Shown here: one piece after another, positions 35,601 through 47,022 of the stretch
How the letters are laid out: each line of letters opens with the position of its first letter
Numbering within the stretch: the first letter of the stretch is position 1
Assembly (NCBI GenBank): GCA_031310005.1
Contig: CM062381.1
Coordinates: 3,658,001-3,722,000 of the forward strand
DNA length: 64,000 nucleotides
Source of the DNA: Dactylellina haptotyla
Taxonomy: Eukaryota; Ascomycota; Orbiliomycetes; Orbiliales; Orbiliaceae
Direction of reading: 5' to 3'
The notes under the pieces: model-generated
The model's database searches: none
What the model was told of the DNA's origin: nothing
Seen by the model: the letters and a program-made list of their open reading frames with translations, nothing else
Made by a program: the position numbers and the translations under genes

Positions 35601-37487
35601 CGTTCGAATCGTTGAAGTTCCCAAGATTGTCGAGAAAGTCGTCGAGAAGGTCGTTGAAGTCCCAGTCGACCGCATCGTCGAAGTTGAGAAGATCGTCGTC
35701 AAGGAAGTTCCAGTCGAGAAGATCGTTGAACGCATTGTCGAAGTCGAGAAGCCAGTTCCATCCCGAGATGCTTCTGTCTCCAGCGGAATCGCCGCTAGCG
35801 GCATTGCCGGCCTTAGTCTTGGTGCTGCTGTCGCTGTCGCTCGCAGACACGGATCCGGACCTCATATCGCCACCGACGAGACTGCTACTACCAGCCCGAC
35901 AAGCAGCCAGATGAACGGCAAGGGACCTCTCCGCGAGATCTCTGGCAATTTGAATGGCGAAACTGCATCCATTGCTGATATGGACAAGGGCAAGCGTATT
36001 GCTCTTGAGCCGTTCAGACCCAGCAGCAGCGGCAGCGGACGATCCCGTGGTGTCTCGATGGAGTCTTTGGATCCGAACAGGACTCTCCGAAGACCCGGAA
36101 GCTCGAATAGCGTCAGAACTCTTCCAAACGCCCCTCCACTTCCACCAAATGCCGATGAGAAGATTGCTGCTCACCGTGGAGTCGGATCTATGGGTCCACC
36201 GCTCGCCCCGGCCTCCGCCTCTCGCAACGCCAACAGATACGCCGTTCCAACTCTTAGCCCCGTTTCCACCCGCACCATGGATATGAGCCTCACCCCCAAG
36301 GCGAGACAGATGTCCGGACGTTCCAACGACTTCATTCGCAGCAACGTTTCATCGCCAGTTCCAACCCGACGATCTAGCGTATCTTCTTTTGCTTCCGATC
36401 TTGATGAGCGTTTCCAGACCCGCCGCGACCCACTACCAGGCATCGGCCGAGCCGGTGACCAGACCAATGACCCACGTCTGATCCAAGCCATTACCCAGAC
36501 TATGATTGGTGAATACATGTGGAAGTATACTCGCAATGTCGCCCGAAGCAGTCTCTCCAACAATCGCCACAGACGCTTCTTCTGGGTCCACCCATACACT
36601 AAGACTCTCTACTGGAGCGACAATGATCCATCTACCTCGAATGCACAGACCAACGCCAAGAGTGTCAGCATCGAAGGTTTGAAGGTCGTGACCGATGATA
36701 ACCCTTCCCCACCCGGACTCCATAGGAAGAGTTTGATTGTTTTCGCCCCGAGCGGAAAGGTTATCAAGTTCACAGCCCCAACTGGACAACGACACGAGAC
36801 CTGGTTGAACGCCCTCTCTTATCTCATGGAGAAGAGTATGCAAGCGGTTGAAAATGAGGAGGCTGATGAAGCCAGTACCTCCATGATGAATGAGGACACT
36901 CGCGAGTTTGACCCATTGTACGCGACTGCCGCTGTTCGACAGGCACCATCTCTCTCCTCGTACAATAGCAGGACAACCCAAGCTTCGGTGACACCGACGA
37001 AGCCACCCATGGCTAAGAGACATGTTTCTCAAGCTTCCGCGCAAACTGTCCAATCGTACGGATCCATGTCCCGATTGAGCAATATCTTCCGCTCTGCTGC
37101 TCCATTCGGCAGCCTCAGAGGAAGCCGAAGTGCTAGCCGAGCCACCTTCAATTCGATCTACGATGCTAGCGAAGTCAACGACAGTGCCGAAGATCTGCGA
37201 CAGGAGTATGAGAGACAAGATCGTGAGCGCGAGAGGTTGGAGAATGTTCGAGAGTGCTGCGATGGTAAGTTGGCATATCTTTTTTACTCTTATTTTGAAT
37301 TCGTAGCTAACGTCACACAACAGGTGCCCATGATGTCGGAAACATTCCACGAAAAGCAGTTGCTCGACGCAGCAGCCAGAGTGCACGCATGGGACCCAAC
37401 CACGTTCACCACCACCATCACCACAGCCACGCCTCGCCCGCCCAACCATCCTCACCGGAGATGCCACGAGCCACGGTCTCGTCGTAA
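32604..37487 (+). CDS. apsA: ApsA/Num1-type cortical anchor for nuclear migration, coiled-coil and PH domain
   Basis: Cell-cortex protein that anchors dynein and positions nuclei (Aspergillus ApsA, yeast Num1, S. pombe Mcp5). Exons 32604-32990, 33061-37264 and 37324-37487 give 1584 residues in phase. Order: a short N-terminal DDPFMTPRRP motif; coiled coil about 30-130 and 180-400; polar, acidic Ser/Thr-rich middle; a highly repetitive VEKIVEVPV-type region about 720-1030; another polar stretch; and a C-terminal Mcp5-type PH domain about 1265-1390 (starts QAITQTMIGEYMWKY, contains RRFFWVHPYTKTLYWS). The PH binds PI(4,5)P2 in family members. The tail has a short His run. The last small exon replaces an otherwise longer, nonsensical read-through. 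The start ATG is in context CCATCATGG. Confidence 0.93.
34846..35757 (+). repeat. Valine/glutamate/isoleucine-rich tandem repeat inside apsA
   Basis: About 300 codons built from imperfect units of roughly 7-14 residues such as VEKIVEVPVEKIV, VDRIVE and EKPVEV, without a frame break. Codons vary between units (GTT/GTC, GAG/GAA, ATT/ATC), so the DNA is much less regular than the protein. Confidence 0.9.
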
Positions 37488-40400
37488 ACAACCCTTCCAA
37501 CCCTCACATATCATTCAATGAAAATGCGTTTGACAACCAACTGCAAAGGCATTATTTAATGGCGCCTCTTGTTTTTTATGGCAAATCTTCGCTGTATATT
37601 TTATGCTTCTGTTTTCCCTTACCCTCTGGATTATCATCTATCAGTTTGTAATCCCCCCTTTACGCATCAAAATTCATAACCTTGACATGATTGTAATTGC
37701 AAATTCTTTTTCGTTGTTTTACTATTTTTTTTACACTTTTCCTTTGTACACTACTTTACTCACTATCATTACCGCTCACTAACAGCACGGCATTTACTGC
37801 ATTTTCTTTTTTATTATTTCCTTACCTCTTCTTTCCTTATGTTATTTGTTTTCTCTCTTTTTGTCTCTATACTAGTATCTATCGAGGAGTTTATTGGGTA
37901 GAACGGGAAACTTCGCTTTTTTCTTTGTCTTTAACACACCAATCCTCTTACCCCAACCCCTTATCTTGGAAATATCACCTCCTTCCATCTATATAGTTTA
38001 TATATTTCACGTGGATATTAGGTTTCATATTGCTTTTCCCGTCGCACTGAATTGTTTTTGCACTGCGCGGGTTCATTACCCTACTACCCCTATTATAAAA
38101 CATACCGATAAAAAACCAAATCCAATTCTATATACATCTCTTATCATACTTGATACTTTCCCGCTTTATCGTGATAGTAGGACTTTCCCCTGAGTAATAG
38201 GCGTAGGAATCTTGGTTTCCTTAAAGGCCCAGTAGATTCTACATCACGTTAGAATCTATTTGGTGGGACTATAATCGCTCTCCCATCTTCCTGGTGGAAA
38301 GATTCCGCTACGTATAGAAGATTCCTGACTTGTCAGCCCAACTATAAATACCCCCATGCCTGTCCCCGTTGCTCCCTTTCCTTCCTGGCCTTCCTTCCTC
38401 CCCCTCATCAATCTCCTATTCACTTCAAATAATCTATTAGAACTATTCATTACCTATTCATTATATATATTTTACAAGGTCTGCTGTCAATTTTATCAAA
38501 TTGATATGACTAGTACTGGGGATAAAAGTATCTTCGACCAAGTCAACTTCACCCATATTGGCTAGGGCGAAAGCCCGAAAAACTAGAAAGATATTCAAGA
38601 CTTCTCAAAAAATTTGAAGACATCCCTCCATATGAATGGGTGATTAACAAATTACCGTCGTTGGCCGAGAATTCCTGGAATATAATGGGGATGTATTGAT
38701 CAATACACTCTGCCAATATAACCTAATACTGATACTACCCAATCTGATAAATGTCATACTTAACGGGTGCGAATTCGAGTGCTCCATAAACAAGCGCAAT
38801 ACACGATGGTGATGGAGTCACCGGTTTCTCAATCTGGGCTCAAATTGGAGAGCTTGAGATTTATTCTTTATTTAATAACTATCTGGACAATCAATCAGAC
38901 ATAATAATATGAATTCTATGGCGGTCCGCCACCACCTATATACATACAAGCGAATTTCAACTACTTCCGATGGATCATACCCACCTGATATCGAATCACT
39001 ACTTGTAGACCTACTTGTTAACTATAAGACCTCATCGCGTTAGCCTCTATGAAAGAATGCGAGAGGAGCAACTATGGCTCAAAGAAACCGGATTTGAAGT
39101 GATGAACAGCCAGTGTCTCAGCAGCGAAATCCATATGATCCGCTATCACGGCCAGAAGGACGAAAAGGTAGGGGAAGGAGTGTCACTTTTGGAGCAAATT
39201 ACCAGGCAAGACCCCGCCATATATATTGCCCTCGTAGCGATGTTGAGCGAAGCGGGTGACGACGAGACGGTTGATGGTAACTTAGCTGCAGATATACTGA
39301 AGAGGGAACTCGAAATTTGAAACAACAAGTTATCAACCCACTGCGATGATAGTAGAAGTAATGCAACCGCGAGCGACAAGAGCTGTATGCGGATATCAAA
39401 TATAATTAGTAATGTCACCAACCTAGAATCAACTGATAACACTCACTTGTGGGATATTGATTAGTTCTGTAATTAATATTGCAATATGTATTGCGATGCT
39501 AAAGCTAGCAGAAACAAACAAACTGCGTCATATAGTATGAATGAGCTTACAAATATATTAATATATTAATAGTCACGAGGAGCCATGATGTCAAGTCGCG
39601 ACTATGATCATTGTGGTCGTGGCAGCTACCTAAACGCTACCAGGCATTAGCAATAATTGCTATCTTGAAGCAATTCAAAAACAAAAATAATATATGGAGA
39701 ATAATCCTACTATTTACTCTTGGAAGGATACCAAGACCTGGCTAAGAGTAGATGCTATTTTTCAAGAGGTATGCAGTTGGATTAATGGAGACTTTTTCAC
39801 CTCTCTGGAAGGGATGGGATGAAAGCGACCGTTGAACCAGCCTTTAGGTATAACAACGGCTCGTGGGGTAATTAATTCGTTGATACTAGCCTAGAAATCA
39901 GGAAGTTGAGTGAGGTATTTCCCAATATTAGTGGGTTGTCCATTTGATTAGCCCTCCACGCCAAACAGGCTTCTCAATGAACGAGTTCTTTTTTGGCTTC
40001 GGCTTATATAAGGGAAAATACCAAAAGAGAGGCTTTCTACAGGTTGTACTCCCTATATCCTCCGCGTGGTCATAAAGAGCCGCGATATATTGAGGTTTTA
40101 AGATTTTTTGGGTTCAATACTTACGAATTTTCATCTTGCTATGGAAGATTCGGTACTACTTGCATTAAATGAATACTACCACAAAATGTGGCGGTCTTGA
40201 CAATTCTGGCGGTGTGGATTGACTTACCTGGTCTACTATAGTCAGCTCTAAGGTTGGCTGTTCAAAAACGGAAGAATAAAGATATTCTGTATAATAGAAC
40301 AGAAATATTTAGGGTAGCCTGGTAGAGTAGGAGTTTCATTTATAACAGTCGTGTTCTGCACATTGTATGTTTTCACCACCAAAGCCCCTTCATCATAGAT

Positions 40401-41925
40401 GTAGGAGTACTTCATATTTGACAAATATTTTAGAATAAGAAGATCATACCGTTGTTTTTAACGTGGTAGACGCGAAATGCCGTCTTAGTGAATGAAACAT
40501 TTGGAGAAAATAATAATAATAATTAATCCCTATTATTTGATTTGGGTTAACTGCGGTATTCAAGTCGTCCCGCCGTCGCAGGGGACTCGGTACCAATATA
40601 CGAGTACAAAATTAAAATATTGGGGTATTAGAATAGAAAAGGGTAGTCACCATGATTGTAATAGAATTCATCTTTATCATCTAAAATCCTCCTAATTAAC
40701 TAGCATTGGTATCTTATTCCCTGCTAAGGCCGTAAGGATGTGTCTTATGGATAGCCGTCGGACTATATGATTGCTACTTCGAAACTGTTTACACCTAATT
40801 TCCACAAGCTTAAGAAAGTTAGCTTCGGTCACAGGTTGTAATCTCGATCAAAGAAAGAATTGAATGGAATTAACTGGGATTTTCTTATTGTTCTCCGTTT
40901 GTCAATTTTCACCAACACCTAGTCCCACCACCTCGTTCCCCATGGGTCCTTTTTGCTATTGCGCCGATGGTCTATTTCTCCTCAAAATCAGCCAATTTAT
41001 AGGGAACTTACTTATATTAATGTCTCAAACCCATTATCCGATCGAGCAGGTATCAGAATTGTGGGTGTATATCTGTTAATTAACTATGATATGAGGATGT
41101 CCGATATCGAAACCTCACGAGGCGAGAACTTGGCTTTTTATAAGGTCCACTCTAGCCCTCCTAATTTCCTCGAGCTAGTCTAACGAATGTTTTAGAGCTA
41201 CTTTAACTGCATTATCTGGGATTAGATCGCCGGTCCTCTCAGCTTGCCAGGCATATTTTGCATAGTTTTGACCCTTAAAAGCTGAATCCCCGATTAATAT
41301 GCCTCGTCCGCCTACTAAATTAACCTTTTTGCGGGGGAATATTCTCAAGCGGGATAGAGTGTTGGCTGTTTCCCTGGCTTCGGTGCGGCTGTGCTGTGCA
41401 GCCGATGCACGATGCATGCAAGGCCATTGCGTTATCGGGGACGTTCTGTTGTGGTAAGAGTTCCGGTGCTGGGGTTCGCTAGCCGTAGGTTTGGTGGGCT
41501 TAGAATCGTGCTGGAATCTGCACAGTTCTGCTGGTAGGGTTCTGGCAACACTTCCGACTTCGACCTGATCTACGTATACTACTGATTGCAATTGGTCGGC
41601 GAATCGATCTCATAGTCACTGAATGGTATGAATATCCAATGCTAAGCTTTAGAACTAACGGAGAATAATACTCCGGGTAGATCTAAACCTGACTTCTCAG
41701 CTCCATTGTAACATGCACTATCTAACTAACGGGATCAAGGCATTCCACGCCCGCCGAACATTAATGTCTGATTCGATCAATCGACCATTCTAATCTTTTT
41801 AAATTAAATTATTATGATACTCGTACATGCCTCGTCAAAAAGTAAACCGGTAAACTCCTGGCATGGTAACAAATTGTGTAGAAAAGAGATACCCAAAAAC
41901 CAAAAATTATATACCCGGAGTCCTT
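37488..41925. other. 4.4 kb AT-rich region with no firm gene
   Basis: The first 600 bases are T-rich apsA 3' region. From about 38200 to 41600 the DNA is AT-rich, with short frames interrupted on all strands. Fragments with protein-like composition appear near 38576-38697 (+), 38640-38900 (+) and 39015-39320 (+), but none forms a gene I can support. It may be a decayed segment. Confidence 0.5.
39015..39320 (+). CDS. Doubtful ORF of 101 residues, possible gene relic
   Basis: The longest plus-strand frame in an otherwise empty AT-rich stretch. From about residue 14 onward the composition is protein-like and acidic (MREEQLWLKETGFEV to KRELEI). I see no domain. Nearby short open segments at 38576-38697 and 38650-38810 may belong to the same decayed locus. 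It could equally be chance. Confidence 0.2.
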   Translation: MLTIRPHRVSLYERMREEQLWLKETGFEVMNSQCLSSEIHMIRYHGQKDEKVGEGVSLLEQITRQDPAIYIALVAMLSEAGDDETVDGNLAADILKRELEI

Positions 41926-44231
41926 TCATTGCATCGGTACAATCTCATATCCTAACATGACTTCAGTAGTTGTTCCTTCCCACCCCCTATTGCCCGCCAT
42001 TGTTAGGAGGTAATTGCTTGTTTGATCGATGTCTAGACAGGGTTTAGTTAGCTGGATGCTACTGATGTTAGTGGTTCAGGAGTGTAACTTACAAACTGAA
42101 CTCAAAACTCCGCCGTGGTGTCCTGGTACAATCAAAAACGGAACCTTCGAGTGCTTTCCGTCATCGTCCTTTAGGTCGTATAATCTTAAATTATCGAATG
42201 AAGCACTGTAATCTATTATTAGCAAATAATTCTGAAAACAGGGGGGAATAACCCTACCAAACCAAGTGTCTGCCATTGGCCATCGGCGCAACATAACTCA
42301 CAGCTCCGCTGCCACCTGGGAACTTTAATGTCCTACACGAAGTCTGGAAATCCTTATGGATGTTATACTCTTCAACAGTACCGTTTCTTCGACCGACGTA
42401 AATGTGGTTACCATCAACACCCCAACACGCAGAGGTGCTCCACGGCGGGATACCCTTTCCTGGTAATAATCTGGTAATGGGAGCCTCTTGTCTCCTATCG
42501 AAGATTCTCACAATACCGTCGATAGAAGCGGCAAGGAAAATATTCGAAGATACGTCCGAGGGGTTGCTTTGATCCAAGACGCTAAGTGCTCCTGGGGATC
42601 GGGGTTGCTCCATCGCTTGGGATTCTCGTGTATCTGGGATATCAATGTTAACGTCACCGATGGTTTCTAAGGATGACTGTTGTTCCGTGCTGGTATCTAC
42701 GGCAGCTGAAACGCTCGCGTTCTCGTTTATGAGCTGCTGTTCAGCTGGTTGAGCCTCTCCCATAAGAACGTCTTCATCGCCATCCGCTAGGGCAAGGGTG
42801 GAGTTTTGCGCTGTCCTCCCATTCGATAGCTCGGCACCGAATAGATCATCCGCATCGTCGTCTCCTCCAAACAGGGAGTCGTAGCCCCCAGAAGAGGCGG
42901 GAGAGCCAGGAGCGTCAGCATCAGCGTCTACTTCTTGCTTCGGGGATTTTGAACCATTTGTGAAACCATTCGCGAGTTTAGAGAGAGCGGACGAAGTGAT
43001 CCCGTTCATTATGGGTTGCCGTTCAACCGGTATCGGTATGACAGATTGCGGGCGCCATTGAATTGCAGATATTTGACCAGCCTGAGGGCCATAAGTTCGT
43101 ACGATTTCACCTTTATTGAGATCCCAGTCCTAGGAAATGTTAGCGCCTCTGGCCGTATCTGTCGGGGAGTGGAATCCATACGTAGAGGGCCTTATCCCAA
43201 CTGCCTGATATCAAGGACTTCTCGTCTGCGCCTAGTGAGAGGACTGATACCGTGGACTTGTGTTTCCGGAGTACCGTTATGATTTTACCTTCGTCGTGCC
43301 GTGTAGATTGTAGGTTAATATTCCCACTCTAAATATTAGTTAGAGACGGCTAAGTTCGTTCAAGCAAATTTTTTTTTACCTCAAGACCTGATAATAGCCA
43401 CAGCGCCTGGCTTTGTGTCGCTAGCGAGTATACTGGTGATATCTTCATATCGTCATTCTCGGGGAAAAGACTATTTTTGTCTGATCTCAAGTATCAGCAT
43501 TATTAACCTACTGACCAGCTATCCCAGAATAACATACCTGGAACTTCTTCATTTTCCCAATACGACAACAGAACACCGGCCTATTCATGGTATATTGGTT
43601 CAGCGGCCATTTGTATCTTCTAATAGAAATGGTAAAATACCCTTGTAACTGAGTCTACAAACGGGTGTTTCTGCGCTACCGTCAACGGAACCTTGCCATT
43701 GATACTCGCGTACCAGTCGAACTTTCGTATGTAACCGTCCTGCCCACCAGTAAACACCCATTTCATGCACGGTGTCGCACAGAATGCGTGTATGCTCGTG
43801 CTCATCGGCGCAGCGACGTAGGGTATTATATCGTACGTAGAGGCAGTTTCCGCGCCAGGCCGCATCCTCGGTTTCCATCGTACATCGGCATCGGAAGATG
43901 TTTCGCGTTCGCGCTGCAACTGCTGGGTAGCTTCATCGGCGTTCTCGCCATCGCCTTCCTCAGCATTCTCGTTATCGTCGTCGTTATCGTCGTCGTCGTC
44001 GTTCTCATTGTCCGACTCCTTCTCCTCGTTGTCGCTGCCTTCTTCGTTCTCGGCATCGTCTTCCATCATTGTGTCTTCGACATCGTTTTCGGGGGAGGAT
44101 GGGCCGGAACCTGGAGAAGCTCATCGCGTGAGTTTGGGAGCTAGCCACCACCTCGTGGGTGCTAGAGGGAAAGAAGAGGAGGCCGCAATACCTTTCCCGT
44201 CGTCGGACTGGTTCCCGCCGAAGGAGTCCAT
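41926..44231 (-). CDS. SPT8: SAGA complex subunit Spt8 (WD40 protein)
   Basis: WD-repeat subunit of the SAGA coactivator that helps deliver TBP to promoters. Eight exons (44231-44192, 44110-43641, 43580-43538, 43480-43380, 43328-43182, 43129-42258, 42205-42093, 42032-41926) sum to 630 residues with consistent phases. Residues 15-60 are an acidic Asp/Glu/Asn run. The first WD unit reads KWVFTGGQDGYIRKFDW, followed by HPFVDSV, then SYWENEE, SLISGSWDKALYDWDLNKGE, an acidic insert of about 150 residues, ASIDGIVRIFDRR and ACWGVDGNHIYVGRRNGTVEEY. The tail has KVPFLIVPGHHGG and GNRGWEGTTTEVMLGYEI, the hallmark Spt8 end. A perfect but apparently unused donor (GTGAGT at 42301-42296) sits in exon 6. 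The start exon of 40 bases is inferred from phase and an upstream stop. Confidence 0.94.
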
Positions 44232-44729
44232 CGCTGGTAATGTCGCTATATGGAAACCCACAGGTTCTGTCGAGTTCCGCCTGTGTCGCTGTCCACGCTG
44301 TCACTGGCGGCGCGAGTTGCTGAGGCCAGAAAGTTGCGCCAAACCGGCTGGCGAGATGCGCGCCTTTCGCTCCCGAATTGGAGTTACACAGAATCCCTGC
44401 CACCCCCACAACGCGCACAAGTACCAGCAGAGTGGGATCCGTAGGGATTGGGAACTCGAGGCTCGAGGATTTCAAGTTCCAGCGAAAAAGAAACCATGCC
44501 GATAACCAAATCGGGTAATCTTCTTGGCTCGCAGCATCTCGGGTGCCGGTTTACTGGTTGAGGGACAGGTGGTAATGTTATAAATGCCCACGACCCATCC
44601 CTACAAGCCCAGATATTTCTTCTTCCTTTACGTTCACGATTACAGTCCACAGTTCAAATAATATCCTCTCCTATAGTTTCGTCACCATCAAGTTAACTTT
44701 ACACTATTCCGAATCCGATCTATTTCACT
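44232..44729. promoter_or_regulatory. Shared divergent promoter region of SPT8 and the Zn2Cys6 gene
   Basis: About 500 bases separate the two start codons, which face away from each other. No other gene fits; short frames on both strands overlap. I cannot name binding sites in it. Confidence 0.5.
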
Positions 44730-46851
44730 ATGTTCCCTAACCAGCCTTCGGAATGGGGCGACAACTCGCTTGAATCTATATTCGAGGCTGAGAATTCTGT
44801 CTTTGGGAGAAGCCTAGACGTGAGTTCCTTTCGGGTGTATAAGTGCAACCCTGAACTACCTAATATTTTGGCAGTAATTAATATAACCATTGTCTAACTA
44901 GGCGCAGCCATCTGAGTACTGGCGACTAGGGGAAGGTGGGGAGAATTTTGGAGATCTTTCTTTGTCTTCGCTTCTGGGAGATTCGCTACTCCCAGAGCCA
45001 GGTGACCCAACATGTTGGAGTGCTGGAGCAATTCTACCAGCAGCTGAGGACATGAATACTTGTTTTGACTTCCAAGATCCGACACTCCAAGGTTATATAG
45101 ATCGCACCATGCAAGATCTCAATAACACCGAATTTTGTGGGTTTATCGAGAAGGCGATGAAAGACCAGGTTTCACCTGGTCGAACACCCAGTATTCAGAA
45201 TACCATTGCTGGTCCTTCTAATAGCACAGATGGGCTCCTAAACAAAAAAAGAAAACGTAAATCCATGCAGCCAGCGTACAAGGAGTTTGTCAACACGTTC
45301 GCCACCATGGAAAGAGAGCAAATTGGACCTGTTAGAAAGATGCAGAAGACACACAACCAGGATCTCAAAATGCAGTTCAGTACTTCAGTTTCTCGGTGGA
45401 CAGAAAAGACGGCATCTGCTCGCACTAAAACTGAAGCTGAGAAGAAGAGTATGATGGCTATGACTGGTAATGTTTGCGTTAGATGTATGATTCTCAAGAT
45501 AAAAGTAAGCACCCTTTCTGGCGTTGTATTTTAACGTAGGCTCATGATAACTAAAATATCACCTGGCAGTGCGACATGCTACCGGCTTGTGAAAATTGTT
45601 TAAAAGCGAGAGAGTCCAAGTGTCAGCGGAAATCACGAAAGAACGTTAACGTGCTGATCTCGCGAGTTTCCCCTTGGCATAGAGTGGATGCATGCTTCAG
45701 ACTTAAATTGAATGCAGATTGGTTGGAATTGGAGTCTGGTAAGACGTTTTACCTTATCCACATCCGAATTTAGCAGAGCAAGATAACGAACGAGAAACTT
45801 CGAATTTCTACTAACATAGCTTTGTAACCATCTGATAAAACCAAAGCAGCTTTATTATATTCGCCAATATTGCAATCTCGGGGGCGTGTTCTCGATACTC
45901 GAAATTTTTACTTCGCGGATATGATAAATGGCATTGATATCCTGATTGGATGCGCAGAAAAGGCCAAAACGGTTCTTAAACAACTACGTTTAGATTTTGT
46001 CGATTGGATTAAAGGCCGACAAAAGGATAAGAAATTTGGGGTCTTGCTAATTTACCAATCCTTCATTAACCTTAGGCTGGGCATTGAAGGCCTGTTCCTA
46101 ATGAGTTGGGATATATATTTATGTTACGCAACAGCTCCGTTACCATACGAAGTTTGCCTTATCACACTGACTTTGGAGCATGCGCGGGAAATTATGAGAA
46201 TTTTTGATGACCAGGTCTGTATTTGGTGCCAATTTATTATCTAAATCATACTCTAGACTCCCACCCTCGAGCAAATTGTTCTAATTTTGAAGTTAGCTAC
46301 GACATACCTCAGGTTCTGCATCCCTCCGTCGGTTTCTTAGAAGCACCAAATATATCGGAAATGCGGAATGGTTTGCCTCGTTTTACAAAGAATGCCAAAA
46401 CTTGGTTCGTAACGTTCGTGCCGTGGTTTGTCCTCTAGTAATTATGTTCTGACGAGTATTGGCAACATTTTAGATTTCCCTCAAGCTCCTCCAAACCTTT
46501 AAAAATTGTACTATGTTACAAGAAGAACTCAACAACGCCTCGGCTCTTTTTGTGGAGAATTCTGGTGTCGAAAGTATTTCTGATTTACTGAATCTCAGAA
46601 CAACTAAACTTGAGGGAGTTCAGAAGATACCTTTTGAACTCCCTACGGGCTGGATTAGCGAGGACAACTTATATCAGTCTGAAAGTTATTTTAAAATATC
46701 TACGCAGAATTCTAGAGTGTATCTTGGCAGTACAGGGTTGATAAAATATGGTAGTAAGATGAGTATTTGGAAGTATCCAAAAGTCAAGGGTCAGGATCGG
46801 GGAATCCTGGATGTTGGGTATTCAGCGAAGGGCAACGCAACTACAGTTTAA
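44730..46851 (+). CDS. Zn(II)2Cys6 fungal transcription-factor-like protein, specificity unknown
   Basis: Probable nuclear DNA-binding regulator. Seven exons (44730-44819, 44902-45504, 45570-45738, 45850-46214, 46257-46291, 46341-46425, 46474-46851) give 574 residues with all phases consistent. The cluster C-x2-C-x6-C-x5-C-x2-C-x7-C spans 222-249 (CVRCMILKIKC ... CENC), with an intron just before the third Cys. A basic KKRKRK segment at 145-150 is a likely nuclear signal. Residues 1-120 are acidic and polar, like an activation region. The C-terminal half is helical, with no fungal-specific TF domain that I can name. Unlike most members the cluster is central rather than N-terminal. Splice at exon 5/6 uses donor GTTAGC and is the least certain junction. 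Confidence 0.82.
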
Positions 46852-47022
46852 TTACGAGACTGCTGCTGTAGTATTTATTTCTCGGGACTGATGTAGCAAC
46901 TACGATGTAAATGCCTGGAATTTATCTAGGTTACTCTGAAGATTTGCCTACTATGAAAACGCTATTCATAGTTGCTAGACTATTCTTGCCATTGAGAATG
47001 TTTCAAAACAACTTCTTCACTA

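Noticed and set aside
34536-35804. 422-codon minus-strand frame rich in Ser/Thr opposite the apsA repeat
   Set aside because: Exact mirror of the repetitive sense codons; the plus frame is part of a coherent conserved protein.
34838-35914. 358-codon plus-strand frame, Arg/Ser/Leu-rich, overlapping apsA
   Set aside because: Second-frame shadow of the same repeat, no domain, no start context.
44005-44475. 156-codon minus-strand frame overlapping the SPT8 start
   Set aside because: The SPT8 exon chain explains this stretch in a different frame with conserved sequence.
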